Origin: a virus | Direction: 5' to 3' (one strand) | Virus record (IMG/VR): IMGVR_UViG_3300010054_000046 | Span: 1-38,681 of that record | Length of the DNA stretch: 38,681 nt | Shown here: in pieces, positions 14,904-22,668 of the stretch | Layout: the number at the start of each line of letters is the position of its first letter | How positions within the stretch are numbered: the first letter of the stretch is position 1 | Made by a program: the position numbers and the translations under genes | Notes under the pieces: model-generated | Seen by the model: the letters and a program-made list of their open reading frames with translations, nothing else | The model's database searches: none | What the model was told of the DNA's origin: nothing

Positions 14904-16106
14904 TTAATTAAGTGATAGGTCAACTTCAAATTCGTAAATAATCGCGCCTAGGGTAACTGTAGCTTTTACAGAAAGCGGGGTTTGATCATTAGGGTTCTGG
15001 CCAACTGGAATAACAATCTCATAGCCTGAAATTTCCTCGTTCACCATCATAGTTTGCAGGGGCTTCCCGGCAAGGTTCTCAAGGTTCTTGGTCATTGTGG
15101 CCGTTAAGGCTCCAGTGGCTACACTACGCTTAAACCAGCCGCGTACTTTTGGAAGCAAGGCGGCTCTAATTCCGCGAGCGGCTTTATTCCATACGCCGTT
15201 GTTTTCTCCAGAGGAATAATCTGAGGCAAGCTCTACGCAGGTAGGCTCCCCGTTAAAGTAGTATCCACCAAAGCCCTGAAAGGCTCCGGCATAGATATAC
15301 CCATAATCGGTTAGCTGTTTGCGCTCTGCCCTGGTTAAACTGGAAACGGGCGTACCGTCAGAAAGTGCAGCTTTTAGCCACCTTTCGGCAGTTTCCCTGG
15401 TTAAAGGAAAACTAATACCTCCACGGCGGGTAATTGGCTTATTGATCACGTCAACAGAACCAAGGTTCTCATTTACCTTTCTGGCCGCTCTCATTCCAAG
15501 TACCGAGCCTATGGCCGCGTACTTATTATAAGCTGCATCTTTAGCGGCAATTACCAAATCCTGGGCAATTACTATGCTTACATTTGGTACGGCTAACTCT
15601 CTGAGATTAGCGGCTCCGGTTCCAATACCGCGACCTTCCAGGTAAATACCGTCAAGTAAAATGTGGTCTTCAGCAAGGGCGGCAATAAATGCCTGTGAGG
15701 CGTTGGCCTCTGCCTGTAGATCCAGGTCGGCAACCTCTGCGTTGTAGGCAAAGCCAATGCGTTTAACATCGGTTTGCTCTCTAAAAATGGCTTTTGCCTC
15801 ATCGCTTGCAAAAAAAGCGGCGGCAGTGGCCTTATCTGTAGGAACTATAAAAAGGGTTCCCTCAGGAGCATAAGCGAAAAACTCCTCCGCGTGGTGGCGC
15901 AGCAAAACTGCGTTATTCGCGTCGTAGCTTTCGTCAAACCCGGCATCGTCAAGGTCAATGGGTTGTATTGCCCGTATGGCCTTATTGATTGCTGGGTTAG
16001 CGGCTTCGGGCGTATAAACCACCAAGGCCATTACCGCATCGGTGCTGGCGTTGGTTCGGTTCAGGCCACCCTGGCCTTTATTAAATAATACACCTTCGAA
16101 ACTCAT
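14904..16106 (-). CDS. Tail sheath protein (DUF2586-like, gpL position)
   Basis: 400 residues with a sheath-like layout. The beginning MSFEGVLFNKGQGG is followed by alpha/beta domains (ILLDGIYLEGRG) and a conserved C-terminal core (GEPTCVELASDYSS, then GIRAALLPKVRGWF). The family is common in Bacteroidetes contractile phages. It overlaps the upstream gene by 1 nt. Shows that the phage is a myovirus. Confidence 0.8.
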   Translation of the reverse strand: MSFEGVLFNKGQGGLNRTNASTDAVMALVVYTPEAANPAINKAIRAIQPIDLDDAGFDESYDANNAVLLRHHAEEFFAYAPEGTLFIVPTDKATAAAFFASDEAKAIFREQTDVKRIGFAYNAEVADLDLQAEANASQAFIAALAEDHILLDGIYLEGRGIGTGAANLRELAVPNVSIVIAQDLVIAAKDAAYNKYAAIGSVLGMRAARKVNENLGSVDVINKPITRRGGISFPLTRETAERWLKAALSDGTPVSSLTRAERKQLTDYGYIYAGAFQGFGGYYFNGEPTCVELASDYSSGENNGVWNKAARGIRAALLPKVRGWFKRSVATGALTATMTKNLENLAGKPLQTMMVNEEISGYEIVIPVGQNPNDQTPLSVKATVTLGAIIYEFEVDLSLN

Positions 16107-16507
16107 TAGTCTTCGGTTTTAGGTTCTTTTAATTCGGCAATTCTCTCCTCGATAGCTGCGACAGCTGTTTTGCGGGGATCTTCCAAAGCTTTCTCAGCTT
16201 CCAACATTTTCTCCAGGGCTTCCACATCTTCAGTTTTTGCCACCTCGGCCTGAATCTGCTTTACAGTTTGTGGCTTATCCTCCTTAGAACTGATGGCAGC
16301 CGGAGCAGGCTCATTAATTTCCTCCTCAACTTCTTTACGCTCTATATCGTAAGTGCCAAGGTCTTGCTGCTTAGCGTGCATATTGCGACGATCTTTAAGG
16401 ACAAAAAACTGCCCGTCTGAAGTGGCATATAAAACCGCCTCGGTTCTTTCTTTAAAAAGCGCTACCGACTTAGCGACAAGCTGCTTTCTGCTATATCTAT
16501 TTTTCAT
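16106..16507 (-). CDS. Hypothetical protein between spanin and sheath
   Basis: 133 residues. The N-terminal 55 residues form a compact beta region (AVLYATSDGQFFVLKDRRNMH); the rest is highly charged helix, probably coiled coil, rich in Glu, Lys and Ala. It occupies the place of Mu gp38 before the sheath. No function can be assigned. Confidence 0.6.
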   Translation of the reverse strand: MKNRYSRKQLVAKSVALFKERTEAVLYATSDGQFFVLKDRRNMHAKQQDLGTYDIERKEVEEEINEPAPAAISSKEDKPQTVKQIQAEVAKTEDVEALEKMLEAEKALEDPRKTAVAAIEERIAELKEPKTED

Positions 16508-16998
16508 TTTAAAAAGGGTATTTTCAGGTTTAACTTAATTATCAATTTGATCAGTTTGTATCCCAGGAAGATGAAAAGAAGGCCACCCGCCCAGGCAAGA
16601 ATTTTAATGTACCAGGGAATGTATTTAACCTCTACCGGCGGCAGGGTTTTTACAGTATCAGTCCTGCGATCCCGCAGGGTTGTAATGGTTTCCTCCAGTA
16701 ACTCAATTTCAAGCTCCAGGGAATCACAAACAGCATTGGCATAAATTGTATCGTTCACCTTCCAAAGGTTTACGCTCGCACGGCCATTGCTTTTTGTTAT
16801 TGGATCCTCTGTTAGATCCTTTACCGGTGCGGAAATTCCAATCTTGTAAAAGGGTACCGCAATAATGGTATCCCTTTTTCTAATTTCCTTTGTAGTATAG
16901 GTGCTGTCAATAGTGCTAACCGTATTTACGATCGGCCGCTTTTGGCCACCGCAGGAGGTAAGCAGAATAAAAGCAAGTATGGCTATAAAGGTTCTCAT
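16504..16998 (-). CDS. Unimolecular spanin (u-spanin) candidate
   Basis: 164 residues from MRTFIAILAF. It has a lipoprotein signal with lipobox LTSC (lipidated Cys16), then a periplasmic part with a short coiled coil (LELEIELLEETITTL). The C-terminal transmembrane helix is at about 128-155 (WYIKILAWAGGLLFIFLGY), followed by a basic tail. Outer-membrane anchor plus inner-membrane anchor in one chain defines u-spanins such as T1 gp11. The start lies in the stop codon of the M15 endolysin gene (TAATG), a lysis cassette layout. A start 19 codons upstream would spoil the signal peptide. Confidence 0.75.
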   Translation of the reverse strand: MRTFIAILAFILLTSCGGQKRPIVNTVSTIDSTYTTKEIRKRDTIIAVPFYKIGISAPVKDLTEDPITKSNGRASVNLWKVNDTIYANAVCDSLELEIELLEETITTLRDRRTDTVKTLPPVEVKYIPWYIKILAWAGGLLFIFLGYKLIKLIIKLNLKIPFLK

Positions 16999-17429
16999 TA
17001 GATCTTTGCTAATTGGAAGTGCATCCCGTCTTTTCGTGTCCAGGTACCGCCCCAATCAAAACCGGCATCTGTAAAACACTTTACCAATTCCTTTGGCATT
17101 TGAGGCTCTTTCCCCAAACCATTCCAGGCGGCGTTTATATCAATCGCAATTGCCCAGCTGTGTAAAGACCACGAGCTAAGGCCACGGGATTTTCTAATAT
17201 TAAAGCAGCCGTCCCAGGTGTGAATATGGCAGGCAAGATCCCGCTCAATAATATTCCTGAAGGCCTGCTCTAATGGCTTTACTAAAGCCTTATTACAATA
17301 GACCTTATTAGGAATCTCGGGGATAGCCTTGTTAATATCTTCAGGAATATCCCAAAGCGTAAGGTGTGCCCGCTCCATATTGATATCGGGCTTTCCGTAC
17401 TTATCGATGCAATCTTTACTCGTTACCAT
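16998..17429 (-). CDS. Endolysin, M15-type peptidase
   Basis: 143 residues matching the VanY/CwlK-like M15 family. The motif SLHSWAIAID supplies zinc ligands His90 and Asp97, and DGMHFQ supplies His137. It should cleave peptide cross-links or stems in peptidoglycan. There is no signal peptide, so it needs the holin to reach the wall. It is directly coupled to the spanin gene. Confidence 0.85.
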   Translation of the reverse strand: MVTSKDCIDKYGKPDINMERAHLTLWDIPEDINKAIPEIPNKVYCNKALVKPLEQAFRNIIERDLACHIHTWDGCFNIRKSRGLSSWSLHSWAIAIDINAAWNGLGKEPQMPKELVKCFTDAGFDWGGTWTRKDGMHFQLAKI

Positions 17430-17455
17430 TGTTTTTAGGAATTTCCCCCGTAAGG

Positions 17456-17481
17456 GAGCAGGCCACCTGCGTTAGGTTGGC
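17456..17481. repeat. Hairpin between capsid and endolysin genes
   Basis: CAGGCCACCT and AGGTTGGCCTG pair with one bulge across a 5-nt loop in the 71-bp gap. A smaller TCCC/GGGGA hairpin lies next to it at about 17441-17454. There is no T tract, so it may be an RNA stability or processing element that sets capsid mRNA level apart from lysis mRNA. Confidence 0.4.
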
Positions 17482-17500
17482 CTGCCTGGCTTTATTCAAA

Positions 17501-18505
17501 CTATACTACTTTACCGTCGATAATCGCGGCCTGTCCCTGATCCATAAGGGCGTAACATCCGAAGTACATTCTGTACCCCATTACAGACTTTCTGTGCTCT
17601 GGATCCTGCTTAGAGGGTCTTGCATATCTGGTTACGGTACCTTTTGCCTTAGCGGTAGATTTTTTGTGGAATACAATAGTGGAAGTCCTTCCGGCATTCA
17701 CGCTATCAAAGGCCAATTTTTCAAGGCTCACGTCGTCATAAGAAGGCGTGTACACATCCTCATAGATTTTGAACCCGTAATAATTGATACTAATTGCCCC
17801 GTCCACACGGTTGTGGTAACCTTTCTCAAAAGTAGAATCCTCTTGTAGCAAGTCATTTGCGTGGGTGGAAGACAATACCATTATTCTACCTTTCTTAGGT
17901 ACTTTCAGTTTGTCCAACTTATCCTTAAGGGAAATAAGATCTTTCCTGGTTAAACGCTTACGCCCGGTTCCGTCGTCCTCTCCGGTTGTCTCCAATACCG
18001 GAGTATCAGCTGAGTTACTAATTGGCGAAATTGAGTGCAGGGCGTGGTCGGTAGTTTTTTCCTCCAGCTCCTCTTTTAACTCAAGGTTTACGTCACCTTC
18101 TTTATCGTAGGCAATTGCGTAAAGCTCATCGTCCGTAACTTCGCGGTTTTCGGTATCATACTTATTTAGGGAAACAACCACGTGCTCGTCCTCTCTGCCC
18201 GCTGTGGCAATAGGATAAACAGTATTATTAATTAAGACCGCGGGCGCGTTGTCCCCTTTTCTTTTCGGGATCTTAATAGTATCGTTGTTAACCCAATTAT
18301 CCTTGCTGGTAACTTCACTTAACCAGGTTCCAACGTGGCGGAACTTCTTAAGGATGAATTTTTCATTTAAGGTATTCCTCAAATCGTCAGAAACCACAGC
18401 GCCGGAGGCCATTGCCGTTACCTCTGGGTTTTCTTTGGCAAAACCGGATACAACGGTTACCAGTAAAAGGCCTAAGGCCATCAAAATTCTAAATGCGTTT
18501 TTCAT
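17501..18505 (-). CDS. Major capsid protein (HK97-type) with signal-like N-terminus
   Basis: 334 residues. The placement after the protease/scaffold and the soluble alpha/beta core (SISPIS, then GRIMVLSSTHANDLLQ, GAISINYYGFKIYEDV) fit Bacteroidetes phage capsid proteins. The first 23 residues (MKNAFRIL, then a Leu/Val-rich segment ending SGFAK) look exactly like a Sec signal peptide. In a capsid protein they are more likely a delta-like segment cut by the prohead protease. A terminator precedes the gene, so it is separately controlled from the protease gene. Confidence 0.75.
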   Translation of the reverse strand: MKNAFRILMALGLLLVTVVSGFAKENPEVTAMASGAVVSDDLRNTLNEKFILKKFRHVGTWLSEVTSKDNWVNNDTIKIPKRKGDNAPAVLINNTVYPIATAGREDEHVVVSLNKYDTENREVTDDELYAIAYDKEGDVNLELKEELEEKTTDHALHSISPISNSADTPVLETTGEDDGTGRKRLTRKDLISLKDKLDKLKVPKKGRIMVLSSTHANDLLQEDSTFEKGYHNRVDGAISINYYGFKIYEDVYTPSYDDVSLEKLAFDSVNAGRTSTIVFHKKSTAKAKGTVTRYARPSKQDPEHRKSVMGYRMYFGCYALMDQGQAAIIDGKVV

Positions 18506-18536
18506 TACTTCGTTTTTTGGTTTTCAAATCGTTTAA

Positions 18537-18569
18537 AAAAAGCGCCTGCCAACCCCGCAGGCGCTTTTT
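18537..18569 (-). terminator. Strong hairpin terminator between protease and capsid genes
   Basis: A 13-bp perfect stem AAAAAGCGCCTGC/GCAGGCGCTTTTT with a 7-nt loop. It carries T runs on both strands and so may work in either direction. For the leftward late transcript it would cut read-through from protease to capsid gene, or act as an RNA end/processing point. Confidence 0.75.
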
Positions 18570-18588
18570 ACATTGGTTGGTGGTAGAT

Positions 18589-19773
18589 TTATTCGCTTAG
18601 GTATTCATCATACTTAGCCTCAAAAGCTTCTGGGTCTTCCTCTGCAAGTGCATCGCGCTCCTCGGCGGTCATATCTGCAAATTTCTTATCCTTAGCTCCG
18701 GCACCTGCTTTTCCAGCTTGCCCGTTTACCTGCTCAGAAAGCTTTGCAATAGGCTGCATATTCTCTACGTGAGCCTTAAAAGCATCAAAGTTGGCTTTGG
18801 CAAAAGCCTCAAGACCTTCACGCTGAGAAGCGGTAAATTTTTTGTCTTTCAGCCCGTGGTCAAGGATTGCCTTAATCTCTTTTGCGCGGTCAGCTTCTTG
18901 TTGATCCTTGGCCGCTTTTTCAAGCTGATCAGCCTTTTCGGCCTTAGCTCTCAAGTCTGCCATTTTAGCCTTTACCTCGGCTTCAGTGGCATTTTCATCT
19001 AAGCCCAATTGAAGGGCTGTCATTTTTAAATCCATCTCGGTTTTTGATTTAGTTTCTACTGCTTTTGGAATATTAGGAGCGCCGCAGGCAGTGAACATTG
19101 CGGTTTCCTTTTCTGTGATTTTACTCTTGTATTTTGAAATACCGGTAATCCAGCCTTCTTTTTCGGCGTCTTTTGCATTTAACCAAACATCGCCTTTAGC
19201 CCAGCGGCTTTCAATTTCATCCTCGGTAAGTCCTGTGAGCTCGGCATACCCGGTGCGATAATCTGAAGTGATATCTTTGAGTAATTTTAAGCGGCTCTCC
19301 CAGTGATCCTCATTGCCTCGAATGGCGCCATTTGGCTTATGGTACATCCACTTTCCGTTAGCCACCATATAAAATTCATCGCAGGCCAATCTTATATAAG
19401 TACCGGCGCTGGCCACTAAGGAACCGCCGTAGCCTATTACTCTCCCTTTAAAGGCCTTAATCTCGTTATGGATCTCGGCGGCCTGGAATACATCTCCACC
19501 AGGTGTGGTGATAAACAGCTCCAAATCTTCAATGCCTTTTTCATTAAAAGCCTGAATCTGGCCACGGAACCAATCGGCTGAATTATTCCATTCATAGATT
19601 GCCCCGTTTATCCTTACTACAGCCTTATTGTTTTTTTCCTCAGCAGAAATTTGAAAAGGAAATTGCTCGGCAAGTATCTCTATACCCTGCGCGGCAATGG
19701 CTGTTATTATTATCCTGTCAATCGTTGGTGTGTGCAAAATTTCGCTGGTTTTATTACTGCAATTGGCTAACAA
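18589..19773 (-). CDS. Prohead protease (ClpP-like) fused to scaffold
   Basis: 394 residues. A ClpP/S49-like protease domain lies at about 45-215: TTPGGDVFQAAEIHNEI, the nucleophile Ser in LVASAGTYI, and His in MYHKPNG. A Lys/Glu/Ala-rich coiled-coil scaffold follows at about 250-394, ending with acidic repeats. The start is uncertain: the open frame begins at a TTG (19771-19773) and no ATG precedes the protease domain. It heads the leftward late block and should direct capsid assembly and mature the head. Confidence 0.8.
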   Translation of the reverse strand: MLANCSNKTSEILHTPTIDRIIITAIAAQGIEILAEQFPFQISAEEKNNKAVVRINGAIYEWNNSADWFRGQIQAFNEKGIEDLELFITTPGGDVFQAAEIHNEIKAFKGRVIGYGGSLVASAGTYIRLACDEFYMVANGKWMYHKPNGAIRGNEDHWESRLKLLKDITSDYRTGYAELTGLTEDEIESRWAKGDVWLNAKDAEKEGWITGISKYKSKITEKETAMFTACGAPNIPKAVETKSKTEMDLKMTALQLGLDENATEAEVKAKMADLRAKAEKADQLEKAAKDQQEADRAKEIKAILDHGLKDKKFTASQREGLEAFAKANFDAFKAHVENMQPIAKLSEQVNGQAGKAGAGAKDKKFADMTAEERDALAEEDPEAFEAKYDEYLSE

Positions 19774-19922
19774 ATTTTGCTCAATTGGGGGCGGTTATAA
19801 AATTGCTTTGCCAAGGTGAGGGTTAGAACCCTTATCATCAGGGTTTCAAGCCCTTATTAAGAAAACACAATTCCCCCCGGCCTCAAGATTATGGCAACTT
19901 TGTGCCGTATAACACAATGATT
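19774..19922. promoter_or_regulatory. Divergent late control region with inverted repeats
   Basis: This 149-bp gap separates leftward and rightward morphogenesis genes. AGGGTT-AG-AACCCT (19819-19832) is a perfect palindrome, followed by AGGGTTTCAAGCCCT (19840-19854), a near copy. For the rightward genes CAACTTTG (19895-19902) is one base off the TAnnTTTG box, with TTC 21 bp upstream. For the leftward genes AAAATTTG next to the TTG start is a weak box. Weak promoters plus repeats suggest activation by a phage late regulator. Confidence 0.45.
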
Positions 19923-20432
19923 ATGGCCAAAGACAAGGAAAGGCGGTTAGCAGAGGAACTTTTTGTAAAGCAGCGTAAAACGCAGCGGGAGGTTGCTAAA
20001 CTGGTTAATGTGACCGAAAAAACTATTGGTAAATGGGTGGATGAATACGGCTGGAAAGAACGCCGCGCTGCCGCAATGAGTTCCTTAAAATCGGGAATTG
20101 AAAATATTAACCAGCTCATTAATATTTATACCGAAAGGGCTATACAAATTGAAAGTGAGGACGAGGACTTAAGCGGCCTGGACGAGAAGCAGCTGGCAGA
20201 ATATAAAAAGGAAAGGGCAAAAGAAAAGATTAGCCTGGTGGATGCAATTGCAAAACTGAATAAGACAAAGGAGAACTTTGAAAAAGACCACCGCATTCCT
20301 TACAACGTGTACATAAATGTTACCGAGCAGATAATGGGCGCAATGCTGGAAAAGGTACCTAACAAAATGCGGCCTGCTATCCTGGACTTTTTCGAGGATC
20401 ACATCAATTCAATAGCACTTAATCACCGATAA
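19923..20432 (+). CDS. Terminase small subunit (DUF1804-like)
   Basis: 169 residues from MAKDKERR. An N-terminal helix-turn-helix (TQREVAKLVNVTEKTIGKWVDEYGW) binds DNA, followed by a long helical body with a Lys/Glu-rich middle. A GTG at 19902 and ATG at 19917 are upstream options, but the likely -7 box covers the GTG, so the later start is chosen. Recognises the packaging start and recruits TerL. Confidence 0.75.
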   Translation: MAKDKERRLAEELFVKQRKTQREVAKLVNVTEKTIGKWVDEYGWKERRAAAMSSLKSGIENINQLINIYTERAIQIESEDEDLSGLDEKQLAEYKKERAKEKISLVDAIAKLNKTKENFEKDHRIPYNVYINVTEQIMGAMLEKVPNKMRPAILDFFEDHINSIALNHR

Positions 20433-20436
20433 AACT

Positions 20437-20742
20437 ATGTTTAAAAAGATATTAAGCCTCTTATGGCGACGGGCAGGCCTGAAACAATGGCAAATGGAAA
20501 TAGGAGCGCACCTGCTTAAGAAAGGATGCGGCTTTGCAATTGGTCAGATAGTCCAGGAAAAGAGACTGGAACCCGGCAAGTGGCGGGTTAAAGTTATTAC
20601 CGGTATTTTTTATGATTTCCGGGAAAACAAAATTAACCATACCGTAGAAAATAGAATCTTAACAACTGAGGCAAAGAAGAAGTTTTTTAGCCTCAAGGTC
20701 AAGGAGGAAAAAGCAATAAAGAATTTTTTCGGCAAAAGATGA
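20437..20742 (+). CDS. Hypothetical protein between terminase genes
   Basis: 101 residues, basic, with an amphipathic N-terminal helix and a small beta segment (GKWRVKVITGIFYDF). It overlaps the TerL start by 4 nt, so it is co-translated with the terminase. Some Mu-type phages have a small protein here, but I see no motif to assign a role. Confidence 0.6.
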   Translation: MFKKILSLLWRRAGLKQWQMEIGAHLLKKGCGFAIGQIVQEKRLEPGKWRVKVITGIFYDFRENKINHTVENRILTTEAKKKFFSLKVKEEKAIKNFFGKR

Positions 20743-22250
20743 AGCAGGCCGATAAAATAGCGCAAAAGCGGATCCTTGAAAAGATCAACCTCATTCGTAA
20801 CTCCGGGAGCGTAAACCCCAATGAATCACCGGAGGAACGCAAAGCGGCTATTCAGGCGTGTAAAAAAGACTTTGCCAAGACCGTAAAACGATACTTTCCA
20901 CACTACGCAGACAGCCCCTCGGCTTCTTTCCATATAGAGCTGGCCAACTATCTCTCCAAAAATTTAACGGCCAAAGCATTTGCCGAGTGGGGTCGCGGTC
21001 TTGCAAAGTCGGTTGTCAGCGATATCCTAATTCCTTTCTGGCTATGGCTAAGAGGGGAAAAGGTTTATATGGTACTGGTGGGTAATAGCTATGATAAGGC
21101 AAGCCAGCTGCTGGAAGATCTTCGCCTGGAGTGGGAAAACAACCCACAGATAATTGCCGACCATGGGGAGCAAAAGAACCTGGGGAGCTGGGAGGACGGG
21201 TTTTATATGACCAAAGGCGGCTTTATTGGCCAGGCATTAGGTATGGGGCAAAGCTGCCGGGGTTTAAGGGTCAAAACCTTGAGACCAAATTATATTGTAA
21301 TGGATGACTGCGAAACGGCGGCCACCACTAAAAACGAGCGTAGGCAAGACGAGGTGGTGGAATGGGTGGAAAAGCACCTTTTACCAACTATGGACGGTGC
21401 AACCAGGCGCTTTGTATATGCAAACAACGCCTTTGCTCCGGTAATGATCCAAAAGAAGCTCCAGGATCGCCACCCAAAATGGAAGGTGCACCACATAAAA
21501 GCTTATGACGCGGTAACCTATAAGCCGAGCTGGCCAGAAAAATACAGCGATACCTATTTTAAGGAACTGGAGGAGGAACTTGGAGTTTTAGCAGTACAGG
21601 CGGAATACAACCAGGAGCCGCACGTAGAAGGTAAGATTTTTACAGAGGAGCAAATGCAGTGGGCTAAGCTCCCCCGCATAGATCACTTTGAGCACATTGT
21701 AGCGCATTGGGATATCGCCTATGCAGGAACCGCTACCGCCGATTATAATGCGGTAAGAATTTGGGGACTTAAGGAACGGCAGTTTTATCTCATTCACTGC
21801 TTTGTCAAAAAAACCAAAATGAGGGCAGCGCTTAATTATATGTGCGACTTTCAAAAAGGATTACCAAACGGGGTAATTATAAACTGGCAGTATGAGGCGC
21901 AATTTTGGAATGATGAAGTGCAACGAACTATAACCGAGGCTCAGGACGCGCACGATTTAGATTTAAGGCTTCGCCAGGTGGATAACCCCAAAGGCAGAAA
22001 GTACTACAGGATCCTTTCTTTGCATCCATACTACCAAAACGGCCGGATCTTCTACAATGAAAAATTAAAATCTCACCAGGACACCTTGGTGGGTAAAGCT
22101 CAGCTGTTAGGTATTGAGCCAAATTACAAAGGCCACGACGATGCACCCGATGCAGACGAGGGCGCAATTAGCACCTTAAGTAAACATATTTATTCCGGAA
22201 AAAAAGGAAGCATTTTAACCGGCAGAATTGAACGCAAACACGTGTACTAA
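20739..22250 (+). CDS. Terminase large subunit (Mu gp28-like)
   Basis: 503 residues. The ATPase motor has a deviant Walker A, WGRGLAKS near residue 85, and Walker B NYIVMDDCE near 186. The RNase H-like nuclease domain follows, with the Asp in HWDIAYAG near 328 and acidic residues in HDDAPDADEG near 470. It cuts and pumps DNA into heads; for a transposable phage this is headful packaging including flanking host DNA. Confidence 0.88.
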   Translation: MKQADKIAQKRILEKINLIRNSGSVNPNESPEERKAAIQACKKDFAKTVKRYFPHYADSPSASFHIELANYLSKNLTAKAFAEWGRGLAKSVVSDILIPFWLWLRGEKVYMVLVGNSYDKASQLLEDLRLEWENNPQIIADHGEQKNLGSWEDGFYMTKGGFIGQALGMGQSCRGLRVKTLRPNYIVMDDCETAATTKNERRQDEVVEWVEKHLLPTMDGATRRFVYANNAFAPVMIQKKLQDRHPKWKVHHIKAYDAVTYKPSWPEKYSDTYFKELEEELGVLAVQAEYNQEPHVEGKIFTEEQMQWAKLPRIDHFEHIVAHWDIAYAGTATADYNAVRIWGLKERQFYLIHCFVKKTKMRAALNYMCDFQKGLPNGVIINWQYEAQFWNDEVQRTITEAQDAHDLDLRLRQVDNPKGRKYYRILSLHPYYQNGRIFYNEKLKSHQDTLVGKAQLLGIEPNYKGHDDAPDADEGAISTLSKHIYSGKKGSILTGRIERKHVY

Positions 22251-22666
22251 TGGTATTAGATTTTTTAACAAGAGACGACCTGGAGAGCCGGGTTTTCGAG
22301 GATTATATAGACGAAAGTGAGCAGGAGGATATCGAAGCCCTCCAGAGCATAGAAAAGCAGGCAATTGCTTTGGTAAAAAGTAAGCTGGCCAAACGTTACG
22401 ACGTGGCCATTATCTTCTCTGATGCACCCTATACCGGGAGAGGTTTAATTATTTGGGCAATGAGCGCCATTGTAGTGTACCGCCTTATTCGTAGAAATGC
22501 CGCGCGCAAAGTTCCTACAGATTTTAAAGACGATTACAAAGAAGTAATGCAGTGGCTTGACGATGTAAGGGACGGCAATGAAAACCCGAATTTACCCAAA
22601 GTTGAGGAGCCAGAGCAAAAACAGGTTTTATGGGGTAATTCAACAAATTCCGATAATTATTTATAG
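22250..22666 (+). CDS. DUF1320 / gp36-like head protein
   Basis: 138 residues with the pattern of the DUF1320 (Mu gp36) family: FLTRDDLESRV at the start, a helical KQAIALVKSKLAKRYD segment, then LIIWAMSAIVVYRLIRRN. Family members serve as head-tail connection proteins. It overlaps TerL by 1 nt and lies just before the portal. Confidence 0.75.
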   Translation: MVLDFLTRDDLESRVFEDYIDESEQEDIEALQSIEKQAIALVKSKLAKRYDVAIIFSDAPYTGRGLIIWAMSAIVVYRLIRRNAARKVPTDFKDDYKEVMQWLDDVRDGNENPNLPKVEEPEQKQVLWGNSTNSDNYL

Positions 22667-22668
22667 TT

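Noticed and set aside
19811-19860. tRNA-like segment (GGGTTTCAAGCCC resembling a T arm)
   Set aside because: No acceptor stem, D arm or anticodon arm fits; it reads better as paired operator palindromes.
19902-19922. GTG or earlier ATG start for the terminase small subunit
   Set aside because: The likely -7 promoter box covers the GTG, and the product from ATG 19923 starts like other members.
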